A stretch of 64,000 nt of DNA, taken from the NCBI GenBank assembly GCA_947034885.2, contig OX344749.2:35335182-35399181 (forward strand). The letters run 5' to 3'. Below are positions 37,797 through 49,417 of this stretch, piece after piece (position 1 is the stretch's first letter; each line of letters starts with the position of its first letter). This DNA comes from Thuidium tamariscinum. Lineage: Eukaryota > Streptophyta > Bryopsida > Hypnales > Thuidiaceae. The notes beneath the pieces are model-generated. The model saw nothing but the letters and a program-made list of their open reading frames with translations. It had not been told where the DNA came from and searched no databases. The position numbers and the translations under genes were made by a program.

Positions 37797-37969
37797 TTTT
37801 ATCTCCAAAAATTGGTTTGAGGTTTCAACACTACATCCAAAAGTTATGGACAAATTTCAAAGAAGGGTTGGAAGGTCATTTTTGGGACATTCTCAAACAC
37901 CTTCTTTCACTTTTATTTATAATCTTTAGGTGGAGTGTTGAAACCTCAAACCAAATTTTGGAGATAAAA
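37797..37969. mobile_element. Palindromic miniature element (173 bp)
   Basis: TTTTATCTCCAAAAATTGGT with its continuation TTGAGGTTTCAACACT is matched by its inverse at the right end. This makes near-perfect inverted arms of about 36 bp around a loop of about 100 bp. No target duplication was resolved. Confidence 0.6.
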
Positions 37970-38556
37970 GTTAGTTTGGTTTTCAAACTTTCTATAGTAC
38001 TAATTTTTCCAAAAAAGTTGATCTACTATGCCTAAATGAAGTCTAAAATTGTTCTTAGAGCATTTTCTACATTTTAACATAACTATGAGCAGCTAAGCTT
38101 TCAATTTGAAATTATCCCATATTCTTTGAGATTCATAATGGACAATGGATTTTTCTACAAAAGTAGCCTCTTCACCCTTCTTCTTCACCAATTGTGAGTG
38201 ACAAAAGTCTTCTAAATTGTCATCAACAAAAATTCTTGGTGACAAAATGGAAATCATCTTTCATTGACATTTGCTTTATATTCCACAACTTGGTTAGAGC
38301 TCAAATAGCATCCAAATTTAAAGTTTTCAAGAGCCAAATAAAATTGCATCAAAATATTGTAATTTAAACTATTGAACAATTAAACTCGGATTTGAAAACC
38401 CTAACAGTCATCCAACAAACCAATGGAAGGTGAACAAGAATAGGGAAAAAAGAATTTGTTAAGCCAAGAAAAAGTTGAAGACTCAAGTCCTCTGAAGGCT
38501 CTAGAGTAGCCCTTTAGAGGCTTCACATTTTCTCTAATGTACTACAAAGGCTAGTA

Positions 38557-39088
38557 GCAATAGAAAATAATAAAAAAAGAACTTGTGAACCTTTTTTATT
38601 TCAATAAATAAATAAAATTCAAAAAATTATTTAAAAAAATCCATTTTTTAAGATATGATTGCTCTCACATTGCACTAAAAAAATTCTCTAGGAAATTTTT
38701 TCCTTCTTTGTAGCCTTTGTGCAAAGGAAGGTCACTTTGACCCCATGTGCACAATAGACATGTTGCTATTTTCATAAAACTCATCGCCAATCTTTGTAAT
38801 GTTAATAAACCTCCAAATTTTCCAATTTGCAGCTTCAAATTTGGATTTTTGGATTAGGAAATAGGACTAAATACCTCCAAAATGGTCAAGGTAGACATCC
38901 AATAGGGGGGGAGGTTAAAAATTGTAAAAATATTTGAAAAAAAATTATTGAACATTTTAATTTTTTGCATGTATTTTCATTTCAAATTTCAAGCCAAATG
39001 GACAAAAAAATGCAAAAGTTATGAGCGAAAACTACTTATTGGAGGTCAAGGGGACAAAAAAAAGGATAAGTGTTTCTTGCAATCATCC
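38557..39088 (+). mobile_element. Family B element, right half
   Basis: It ends GTGTTTCTTGCAATCATCC and matches 31680-31927 joined to 32405-32678. It therefore shows the family B sequence before the mitochondrial DNA was inserted in the other copy. A left end was not found. Confidence 0.65.
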
Positions 39089-39204
39089 TAAACTATGACT
39101 ATCTATTTCTATCATAAATTGTGCCACCCCTATCCACCAACCCATTTCCACCCATGCCAAAAATTGATGGCTGTCCGATTGAGATTTAAAATAAAAAGGC
39201 CCTG

Positions 39205-39632
39205 TTGCGTTAATCAAATTCAAATATTATGCATTTCAAATTTGTCAATATATTTTTTGACTTTTTGTATTCAATATGCTTTTGCAACTGCAATTTAGTT
39301 TCAAGAACTTCAATTATATATTGCATTAATCAAATTCAAATATTCTACATTTCAAATTTTTCAATATGTTTTTTGACTTTTTGTATTCAATATGTTTTTA
39401 CAACTACAATTTAGTTTCAAGAATTTCAATTACATATTGCGTTAATTAAATTCAAATATTCTACATTTCAAATTTTTCGATATGTTTTTTGACTTTTTGT
39501 ATTCAATATGTTTTTGCAACTACAATTTAGTTTCAAGAATTTCAATTGCATGTTGCATTAATCAAATTCAAATATTCTACATTTCAAGTTTCTCAATAAG
39601 TTTCTAACTGTTTGTATTCAATATGTTTTAAC
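39205..39632. repeat. 116-bp tandem repeat, about 3.7 units
   Basis: Units start at 39205, 39321, 39437 and 39553 with TTGCRTTAATYAAATTCAAA and share CAATTTAGTTTCAAGAA. The spacing is exactly 116 bp each time. The last unit is incomplete. The open frames across it are repeat-driven. Confidence 0.9.
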
Positions 39633-40573
39633 ATATGGAGTCAGATGTTCTTCAATGTCTATTCAACATCTCAATATTCAAGGTGTCTAGCACTCATATT
39701 TTTGGCTAAACAAAGAAGAGAACTCTTGCAAAGTTGATGGAATGTAAGAGCTAAGAGACGAGCATGTAGGTGAATGTAAATTATTCTTGACTTATAAATT
39801 TAATATGTGTTTCTTTTTCAAACTAAATTTAACATTCAATTGAATTTATATTCTATTATACAATCTTCAATGTCATTTCTATAAGAGATAAATCTCAATT
39901 AAGGTGTCTTAGTAAATTCCATTTTTAATTCTTACATAAATTGTAGTTTCAATATGAAGAAACTTCAACCCTAAATTTAAAAGAATAATGCAACTTTAAT
40001 GTCATAGTATGCATTAATCATATTTCCTCTCTCCATTTCAATTTAATTTCAGTTCATTGTTGAATACACTTTAAATTCAAAAATTCAATGTCAAATTCAC
40101 TTTACATATAGAAGTCATAGACCTATTGTGCAATTCAAAGAAAACTCTCACAGTGACTACTAGATCATTTTATTTTTCAATTATCTAAGTTGTGGAATCA
40201 TACAGTTACTTTAGAATTTATTTGAAATTGACGACAATGACAACAACATTCAAGATCCTGTACTATCACTGGCATGCATGACCAAAGACAGAATTGACCA
40301 ATCTTCCCATTCACGCAAGCATGTGATGTTTATACTTGTATTCTCCGTTGATCATCAAATTCACAAGAGCTTAGTAGTATAGAAATCACATGATGTATCT
40401 ACATGATTAAAATGTTGCACTTGTAGGTCTTGAATGTAAAGAACATTGAACAAATGTGGATTACACTTTTGAAATTGTTAAAAACAATTTGACAACTAAT
40501 AAAAAAATGACACTTGTATTTATTATAATAATTTATATGTAAAACCCAATATGATACAATGCACTCTAAAGAT

Positions 40574-40577
<4 letters not shown>

Positions 40578-40604
<27 letters not shown>
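40578..40604. repeat. (TA)n microsatellite
   Basis: An uninterrupted TA run is flanked by a direct repeat GCACTCTAAAGAYAGA at 40561 and 40605. Confidence 0.9.
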
Positions 40605-40608
<4 letters not shown>

Positions 40609-41958
40609 TCTAAAGACAGAGAGTATAGAATATAGATTGCAAGATATCTACAATCCAAAAAAGATAATTTTTTTTTTGGAACTTTGTTCAACACAAATTT
40701 TAGGCTTTGAATCTTTTTAACTTAAAAATTTTGCACTATTGATTTTAATATCCTAGTTTTTATATGGGAGAATAGATTTGAAAGTCAAGAAAAAAATTCA
40801 AAAATACACTTGATTTAAAAAAAAATTGAATTGTTAAATAGAAGTAGGTATGAGATTGAATAAAAAACTAAATTGATGATACTCAAGTTCTAAGATAGAA
40901 TTCAAACTTACTAATCCCAATGGTGATGCTGTTTGACCAAGCAAATTTAGCACTACCAAACAATTTTTTTAATTGTGAAAACTGCATTCAAGACTGAATT
41001 CAATGGGTTATTTTCTAGAAAATACATTAGATTGAAAAGATTGTCTGTGAATTTCTCATTACCAATCCAAATAGAATGAACATAAGTTTCACATATAGAA
41101 AAAAAAAATATCTTCGAGGAAAGAATTAAAAAAAATTTGGTGCTTTTTATTTGTATATCTTAGCAAATTTCATTTTTGACTTTAGGTGCCCATTACTTTT
41201 GCTCCCATATACCAATTGAAGTGAATATTATTCTCCCCAAAAGCTAATGTGATTTTCCATCTCTAAAAAAAAGCTTCTACAAAATCATATAAAAAACTGA
41301 TGCTAGACAAGCCCACCCAAAATTCCAAAAATCTCCCATAGGGCCTTTGGGACATTGAGACTCTAGAGATTAAACATCAATTTTTTTTTATTAGATCCTA
41401 TTGTCAATTGAAAGAAGATTCTAGGTGACCACACTAATCATGTATTGTTTGGACACCTTATAAATAAGTTTATAAATTTTCAAAGTATTGTCTCCAAGTG
41501 CCCTACATCAGGAACTTCACGGCATGTGAATATGGTGCCATGATGGTGCATTGAAATGCAATCAAGTAAATTTGGTGCTAACCCCCATACCAACTGAGTA
41601 ACTAAGGAGAAAATGGCATCTATTCTGTCAAAATGCAGTCTTTGGTGTCAAAATAACACTAAAACAATCTGGCCCGACTTCTTTGATGCTAAACCCTCAA
41701 CAACTTTAGTTAAACTCTCATGTTTTGCTTGTGTATATCTTGTACAATTGGAGCAGCCCCACAACTGCACTGTGAAGCAATACTATAAACATTTTTCTCC
41801 ATTGATCTCCTTTATCAGAGGAAGATCAATGGTGCAAAACATTTACAGAGTTGTTTCACAATGCAACTACGGGGCTACTCTAAATTAGTATATAATTTTT
41901 TTTAATGTTTTCAAGTGGGTTCAAATGTCCGAGTTCCAATTTGGACAGTGTCGTTTAA

Positions 41959-42180
41959 CCCTTGAACGACGCCACGGACGTTTGACGTCCAATGAATGAC
42001 AAAGAATCTTTCCTTCCAGGACAGAAATGCAACTTTTCATCCTCGGTATTGGGGGTGGAAAGGGAAGATCTTCTACAATTCTTTGACTTCCAATGCATAT
42101 ATTTGGCTTTTTCGAAGTAGGTGATGTCACACGGTATCAAAATGTATGGTTTCAGCGGCCATCGGTCTGTCCTTCAAGGG
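41959..42180. mobile_element. 222-bp TTAA-flanked miniature TIR element
   Basis: Inverted ends CCCTTGAACGAC and CCCTTGAAGGAC are flanked by TTAA at 41955-41958 and 42181-42184. Unit 1 has the site without it (CAGTGTCGTTTTGTG near 23917). The ends resemble family F (CCCTTAAAGGAC), although the interior differs. Confidence 0.85.
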
Positions 42181-42589
42181 TTAATGTGGGTAATAAGTCC
42201 CTTTCCTATCCTTAAGAGAAATTGGATTTTGAAGATTGCATTTTGCGACAAGTTGCATATGAAAGCCCCGTGGTTTCCCCGCAAGTTGGACCAAATCCGC
42301 ACGGAAAGTCAGGCCTGGTTGCAACGTCCTAACATGGAGGATCAAGTCTGAGTGAATCATCAGTGTCCGCATGAGCCCCACAAAGATATTGTACCGCACT
42401 AGTTGACCTCGTACGTCACACAAAGTGGCCGCTCCTGAACTTTCGTCCACTCCCAGGCCTTCACTACTTCTCTTTTCCGTGAATCCTGCTTCCCACGGTA
42501 CTCATCACTTTTGGCAACTTGCCAACCGCTTTGCCAGTAATTTTACCGGTAATTTTACTCGCCAAATAGCAACCAGGCATGCATATGAT

Positions 42590-43851
42590 GAACATTTCAA
42601 CTGGCGGAGCAGGCTACGAAACGAAGGAAGTGTCTATGAAAAACAGACTTTTGTTTCTTCTGCTTCTTCTGTTAACCGCATCATTAGTTGCTTGATGGCA
42701 GTTTAAGTGTAAGTTTTGCAATCAATGCACATAGAAATGCCAAGAAAACGAATAACGAAAAATCTTCAATTTCATCCCATTGGCACGATTTGGGGCGATA
42801 GGAATTCCGCTCAAAAAACTGTTAAAAACTAGGAATCCAATTAAAACTACTGTAGGTCGCTTACGTTTCGGACTGCATGTTTGGAAAGTGCTAGTAATGA
42901 AATATTACCATTGTATATTCCAGTCCACGAAATCGACTTCAAAACTTGTCGAAATGAAGATTTTCTGATTGACTTCATGTCGCACCAAAACTCTTTTCCA
43001 CAGAAATGCTCCAGATCTACATTGATTTCCCCTACACCAGAGTTTACAGTAACTCAGGGAATCAATTTCGATCCTCTTTTCAGCTGAAGGGGGTTCGATT
43101 CGGGCGGGACCTTATCATATCTTTGGGGCTTAACCAACTTTCTAATCCTCGCCATCGATCGCCATCGATCGCCATCGTTCATGAAAGGGTCGGTGGCTGC
43201 TTTCCTCTTCAACTTGAGATTCCTCTTCAAGTTGTGAAGAGAATTTGGGCTCCATTTTGTCACGGTCCCGCCGTAGGTTCGCTTGAATAATATCTATTTA
43301 AACATAACGCAACAGTTGATAGAAATCTGTGTGCTGGTAGCTTGAAGACAACCTCCATTCTCGTGCGAACAATCCTCACGTCTGTGTCAATCTTGCCATC
43401 CATGAGATCTAGCGACGCTCTTTGGCACATTCATGTGACAGAAATATTCGTCAAGCCTTGAGTGCCAACAGAATTCATAGAATTTAGGGGGTGACCATCA
43501 TGGGCAACATGAGAGAGACCTGGACTTGCTGATCACGACGACATTCAACCTTTGAATCCCGACAGAAATCGTAGATACATGCCAGTAGGTGATGCCAAAC
43601 TCGACCTACTCAAGAACGTGATTTCAGAACCTTTTAGAGCTTAGAAAACTCAATACTTCTACAAAAGAAGACTCGCATTGCGTCCAATGTGGTAGCAATC
43701 GATACCGCGAGACCTGTCACTCGCTAGCTCGCATCCCTGCCAGATGACGCCCACGATGCCCTCCACCATTTCCATGTAATTCAGGAGGACGTACCAGAAA
43801 TCTACCTCACAGTAGAGTGTGTTCAAGCGCTTCGTGATCCAAGCAACAGCC
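42590..43851 (+). promoter_or_regulatory. Upstream region of NCED copy 2
   Basis: It aligns with the region before copy 1. It differs by point changes, short indels and a third CGCCATCGAT unit at 43150-43182. No individual regulatory motif is claimed. Confidence 0.35.
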
Positions 43852-46800
43852 ATGGCGCTCCCAAGCATTTTTTCACGCACACAATGCCGGAGCACCACTG
43901 CATCCCCGAGATGCAGCTTCCAACCCGATCCTCCGAAGAAGCGCGGCGAATCCGTGATCCAGAAAGTCTTGTTACGAGACCGCATAGCCGCGCCAGCAGT
44001 CGTCACGGAGCCGGCGGTGAAGATTACACCCCCAATGACGAAGGCGCCAGCAGTCATCACAGAGCCCAAGGTGAAGATTACGCTCCCAACGACGCCCCCA
44101 ACGCCTCCAGAGCTCGAACTGGGTGCCCGTGGGACTGGATCCCGCGTGCAGGATCTTGTATCTGCAGTCTTGTCAGCCGCCGAGAGCTTCATCCCCTTGA
44201 TCGAGCCTCGCGAACGCCCTTTTCGAACAAACCCACGTCTCCAACTCGATGGCAACTTCGCCCCTGTGGAAGAGAGCCCACCTCGCCGCGTACTAGCCGT
44301 CAAAGGACGCATACCCAAGTGCTTGAACGGAGCCTACATTCGCAACGGGGGGAACCCCCAGTTCACTCCTTCAGCGGGGTTCCACTACTTCGACGGTGAC
44401 GGGATGCTGCATGTGGTCCGCATCAAGGACGGTGAAGCTACGCATTGCTGCCGCTTCACAAAGACGAATCGGTTTCTGTGTGAGAAGCGCGCGGGGAGGG
44501 CGGTGTTCACGAAGGCGTTGGGGGAGTTGCAAGGGTTGGGGGGATTGGCGCGACTGGCGCTCTTCTCGCTAAGGGGAATGGCAGGCGTGGCGGATGTGTC
44601 GAAGGGGATGGGCGCGGCGAATGCGGGAGTGGAGTTTTTCAATGGGATGGTGCTGGCGATGTCGGAGGATGATATGCCGTATGCGGTGCGGGTGACGGAG
44701 GATGGCGACGTGGAGACGCTCGGAAGGTATGTATCGTTGGCATCATGCCAATGGGATCGGCCACTGACTTTTAGCTTTGGTTTCTTAGTCAGTCTGGGGG
44801 TACTACTGAAACCTTACTATTTTGGAAACGCTAAATGCAAATGGAGTTGGCTCCCAGGAACAACAAGAAAATTAACGTTTTGTTGAAAAAGTTGTGACCT
44901 TTCTTAATTTGAGTTCACGGAAGTTTGAAGCTGTTGTGAGAAACACTATTGCCGGACAGGTTTCATTTTTTCTCACAAACCAAAATGAAACTGTTCGGTA
45001 GAGTGCCTAGTAAGCTGTCCAGTTATTGCAAGAGTATGATGTCCCCATTCCATTCTCACTTTGGATTAGGTTCATTACTGTTAAACGTCAGTTCCGTTAT
45101 ATTGGCGGTGTTCCATTCCCCATCATCAAGTTTCATTCGCTCGTTGTGCTGAGAGATGTGCAAATTAATGTGCAAATTGCATTTCATTTGAAACATGGCG
45201 CACCGATAAGCTAGGATTTTCCACGCCATCCCCTTTTGGCTACTGAAATCTTGGTCCTTTCGTCGAAGAACCAGGCCTTTCGTGGAGGTTTGAAACACGA
45301 TTTGGACATTGACGTCGTTTGCAGGCCAGATGCGATTTATACTCTTGAATGCTTCAAAAGTTCCAAGATACAATCCAGTACAATGAGTAGTGGATTATAT
45401 CCTAGACTTTCGAACCCAATCGAGAATTTTAAGCGTGTATCAGGTCTTTGTCTTCTCGGGACGGAGTCCGTTGATTCTTTGCCCTGTGAACTTGACGCAC
45501 TGAATTTGAACATGGCGTTGCCTAATCGCAGGTACAATTTTGAAGGAGCGTTGAAGACGGCCATGACAGCCCACCCCAAAATTGATACCCAGACCGGGGA
45601 AATGTTGGCCTTCAGCTATGATGTGCAGAAGCAACCGTATCTCACGTACTTCCGAGTGTCTCCCGACGGAGTGAAAGGGGCGGACGTGCCCATCACCTTG
45701 CCCGAGCCCAATCTAATGCACGACTTCGGCGTCACGGAAAACTACGCCATCTTCCCGGAGGGTCAAATCGTCTTCCGCTTACAGGTGGGTCGTAAAAACA
45801 TGATACACACCGATTTAAACCAATCAGTGGGATTTTAATAAAAGCATAAAATATTATGCAAGGCTTTCAAATCGATTTTCCCAACGGTATCTCTAAATTT
45901 TCTGACTCCAACATGAAATCTCTCTGAAGCCTGGGATTCGATCGTCAAGCACAGCTTCAATTGCCACACAAGAGAACCATGGAGTTCTTCCTAACATCCA
46001 TAGATGGACAATTTGCACTGGATAGTGCCTAGGGAAGTCTTCAAAACTCTCCATAGATGGCCATTTTGGATTTTCCCTGTGCGAGATGAGTCCTAATTAA
46101 TTCACTTCCTTGTTTCGGTCCCAGGAGCTCTTCCAAGGCAAGTCCCCCATTCTGTGCGACGAGAAGAAGGTCCCTCGGTTTGGCGTTCTCCCTCGCAATG
46201 CGCGCTCCGAGGCGCGCATGCGATGGTTCGACCTTCCCGACGCGACGTGCTTCCATTACGTGAACGCCTGGGAAGAAGGCGACGAGATTGTCCTCGTCGG
46301 CTCCACCCTATCGCCGCTCCCCTTCGTCTTCGACCAACCTAGCGACCTCCAATGCCGAATCTGCCTCTTCCGATTGAACTTGCGCACGGGCAAAGCCTCC
46401 AAGCACCAACTCGCAGACGCCAATCTCGACGTGGGGCGATGCAATGGCCTCTACGCAGGTACCACAACATTCATGCATTCTTCACTTACATTCGGAAGTG
46501 TCACCCTCCAAAATTAGACGCACAAGGGAGGGTTTGTCTCCAGTTGTGGTTTTCCCATTTCCTGTTTTTCGTTGGGTGGGGCTACCAATCCTAGCAAAGA
46601 CTTCACTATTTTCAATTTTACAATACAGTTTCTGAGTTCTCAATATATAAATCGCCTATAAAATTTCTATGAAACCCGGCTAGGACAGGTGAAAATGAAT
46701 TAGCACGCAGGAGAGTGTTAGTTTAGAAAAATATACATACGCTTTCCAGCAGTGGGACATTCTTTGATCCTTTATTGTGTGGCACATTTGGGTCCAACGG

Positions 46801-47496
46801 TGTGCAGTTCGTTATGGCACCCTGGACTTTAGCCGCACCAAAGTCATGAGGGCCGCTTGGAACTCCACTATCCACTCTGGCATGGCCATCAAACAGGACA
46901 TTAGATCTAGAATTAGAAACGTTGAGAAGCTTGCTTCCATTCAGACTCACTTTCAGTCCCTCTGGTCTCCGGTGTTTTTGCACCCTGGATCCAGAGTTTG
47001 GAATTTTACTAGTTTCATTTTGCTTGTGTTTTGAAGGGGCCCAGCCGCCTTGGCTTTCACAGGACAGGCGAAAATGAAGCTTCATACAGCAGCACAAATC
47101 ATTTTGTCTGAACTAATTCCCGAGCCAAATTCTGCAGGTCGGAAGACGCGGTACGTGTACATGGCGATCTCGGGTCCGTGGCCGAGATACTCCGGCGTGG
47201 CGAAGGTGGATTTGGAGAACGGCGGGCTTGTGGGTTGGCGGAAGTGTCCTGCGGGGGGGTTTGTGAGTGAGCCCTGCTTTGTCCCGCAGAGCGAGAAGGT
47301 CGAAGACGACGGCTACGTGGTGACCCATTACCACAACGAGACGACGGGCGAGTCGGAGCTTCTGGTCATGGATGCACGGTCGCCCACGCTAGACACCGTG
47401 GCCAGCATTCGCATGCCGTCGCGTGTGCCGTATGGCTTTCACGGCCTCTTCCTCACGGAAGCGCAGCTTGCGAGCCAGAGATTGGCACTTCCTTGA
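43852..47496 (+). CDS. NCED: 9-cis-epoxycarotenoid dioxygenase, copy 2 (four exons, 606 aa)
   Basis: Exons are 43852-44726, 45532-45784, 46125-46458 and 47138-47496. Each has the same length and phase as in copy 1, all introns are GT-AG, and there is no premature stop. The protein differs from copy 1 at about 16 of 606 residues: five in exon 1 (S6I, W9R, F to Y before FDGDG, P to A, V to A), none in exon 2, eight in exon 3 and three in exon 4. All four iron-binding histidines (306, 355, 420, 589) are kept, so it should be an active plastid dioxygenase making xanthoxin. Intron 1 is about 290 bp shorter than in copy 1, and intron 3 is longer because of a 361-bp retroelement fragment. Confidence 0.92.
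46700..47060 (+). mobile_element. 5'-truncated LINE-like fragment in NCED copy 2 intron 3
   Basis: It is flanked by an 18-bp duplication with one mismatch (AGGACAGGTGAAAATGAA at 46682-46699, AGGACAGGCGAAAATGAA at 47061-47078). It is absent from copy 1, which has a single site. Its plus-strand frame contains WHIWVQRCAVRYG, like the W-x-x-W-x-x-R segment near the end of plant LINE reverse transcriptase proteins. No poly(A) tail is evident. Confidence 0.65.
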
Positions 47497-47966
47497 TCGA
47501 GTGTCTCCTTCACCACCCGATCGGGTCGAGAAGATCAATCACTACAGTGAACCAATTCTGCAGTCAAGATTGCCAATCGCTCCCTTCACTGGAATTAGGA
47601 CCTTGGCTATAAATGGTTTGTTCTTTCCGTAAGCGAGTGCTCGGATTTGCTCATCGTCACCACGACGTCTTCGATTCTGCCACTGCCTGCACCTTGGATT
47701 CGGAGATAAAGAGAAGACTGACATAGAGAAGTGATTGGAGTAGTCCAATTTGTGTATTATGAACCTAAGAAAGCGAAAGAGTGTCGATTGCACTGGCACA
47801 AAGTCAAGGCCTGTCAAGGTTAGAGGATTTGTGGTCGGTGAGGCTAATGGCAACAAATCTTAGACTTGTGGAGCTTGACACCTCCCTTTTGTAAATTACT
47901 ACTTGTACATTGCACATTGATTTCATCGAGTTCACTTGGTGTGTATGCAATTGTGAACGAGTTTAA

Positions 47967-48696
47967 CCCCTGAATGCCGGCGAGGGCTTTCGCATGAACA
48001 GAAGATCATGTGGAGAGCATCTGAAAGCGTTTTTTCATCCATTTTTTCCTCGTTGACCTTTCATGCAGGGTTATGAAGAGTACCTAAAAGAGTTTGTAGT
48101 CGTGCTACTATTTATTCTCAAGTGAAGGAGAAGTTTCTAAGAAGAACAGATCACAAAATAGTCTATTTTGAGTGTATTTTGGGAAGTTGCTACATCTTGC
48201 TCTAAATCTGAAATTTCTTCACAAAAATGATATTTTTTTGGTTTGATCCCAAATAACAAAATGAAGGTCATATGCTCTAATTTCTACTCCAATTTGAATT
48301 TTGGAAAAAACAACTAAAAATCAAATTTTTTATACAATGTGAATTTTACATGTATTTTCAATGTCTACCACATTCTATTTACAGAATGATATAGAAATGT
48401 AGATTATATTATAATGTTTGTCATTATATTATACACACATGAAAAAAAATTCAGATTTTTTGAAATAATTTTTCATTTGATGTGGATTTTTCTTCAGTTT
48501 TCTTCAAAAATTCTCTATAAAATCAATTTCTAACAAAAAAAAATCTAAAAAGATTTTGAAGTAAAGAAGGCATGTAATTTCATCTTTGAAAAATAAGTAG
48601 AAAATTTTTCTTACATATCTACATGCAAAATGGCAACAAATTGAATGATTTGTAGTGACACCTCAAATCAATGGTTATGGATCCGTCGTGTAAGGG
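47967..48696 (+). mobile_element. Family F non-autonomous TIR element, TTAA-flanked (730 bp)
   Basis: It runs from CCCCTGAATGCCGGC to CGTCGTGTAAGGG, with TTAA at 47963-47966 and 48697-48700. It is the opposite-orientation partner of 5162-5889. It lies just beyond the end of duplication unit 2. There is no transposase. Confidence 0.8.
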
Positions 48697-49417
48697 TTAA
48701 ATGATTACATTTAGTTGGGATGAGTAACTTCCATTCGGAGAAGAGATTTGTTGTGATTCTTTATCCTCATTTGTGATGGCATTTCAAAACATAGATATAG
48801 ATCATTTGAATATGGCATGCTTTGATTGTGAAAAAAGTCTTAAATAGTATGAACTTCAGCATTCACTTAGAAATTATGAAAATATTGCATATAGAAGGTA
48901 TTTCATCATATGATAGGATCACCATAGATTGAGCAAATTTCTCTACCACGCATTATTGAGTGTTGCAAAAAGCTCTCATATTTTAATCATATGAAGGTAA
49001 TTTTGCAATAAAGTTGGGAGAAATCTAAGAAAAGTATTTGATTGTAATATGCAAGACTTGTACAAAGTCAAAATTGAATGGTTAAATTTTCTAAAACCAT
49101 GCCCTATTATTAATGTTCACTCTTTGAAGAAAGTGCAACATATATCTAGTTTTTCTCTAGTTTTTGAAAGGCTTGATTTTGGAAACATGATGAGAATTGG
49201 ACAGTTTTACCTTCACATTCAACCCACAAATATAACTCATTTTTTTCTAGTTACATGTTTATTTATGAATTTCATTGATCTGTAAATTATTCAATGTAAA
49301 TTAACTTCCCTCAGTAAGTTTGATCCTCCACAAATTTTATTCCATGTGTTACTAAAAATTCAAAGTGCAATAATTCAAAATAGTGTAATTTTGGTAAATT
49401 AGTCCCACACAATGCCA

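Larger units (their letters stand above)
31033..41369 (+). mobile_element. Family A element of unit 2, split in two by about 9.5 kb
   Basis: The left part (31033 to about 31153, ending near CTTGCACATACTAG) and the right part (about 40622 to 41369, followed by TTAA at 41370-41373) are the two halves of the element that is whole apart from small insertions at 19831-21862 in unit 1. Confidence 0.65.
30801..47743 (+). repeat. Tandem duplication, unit 2 (carries NCED copy 2, split by insertions)
   Basis: The left end (30801-31153) matches 19602-19950, including the start of the shared family A element. Homology then breaks off and resumes near 40622 inside the same family A element, continuing through the NCED gene to 47743. 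The 31154-40621 interval is therefore later insertion. Other insertions unique to this unit are 41959-42180 and 46700-47060. Confidence 0.75.

Noticed and set aside
39229..39414. 61-67 codon frames around 39.1-39.4 kb with similar peptides
   Set aside because: They are simply translations of the 116-bp tandem repeat.
43852..47496. NCED copy 2 considered as a pseudogene because of insertions
   Set aside because: All exons, splice sites, reading phase and iron-binding histidines are intact; the insertions are confined to introns and flanks.
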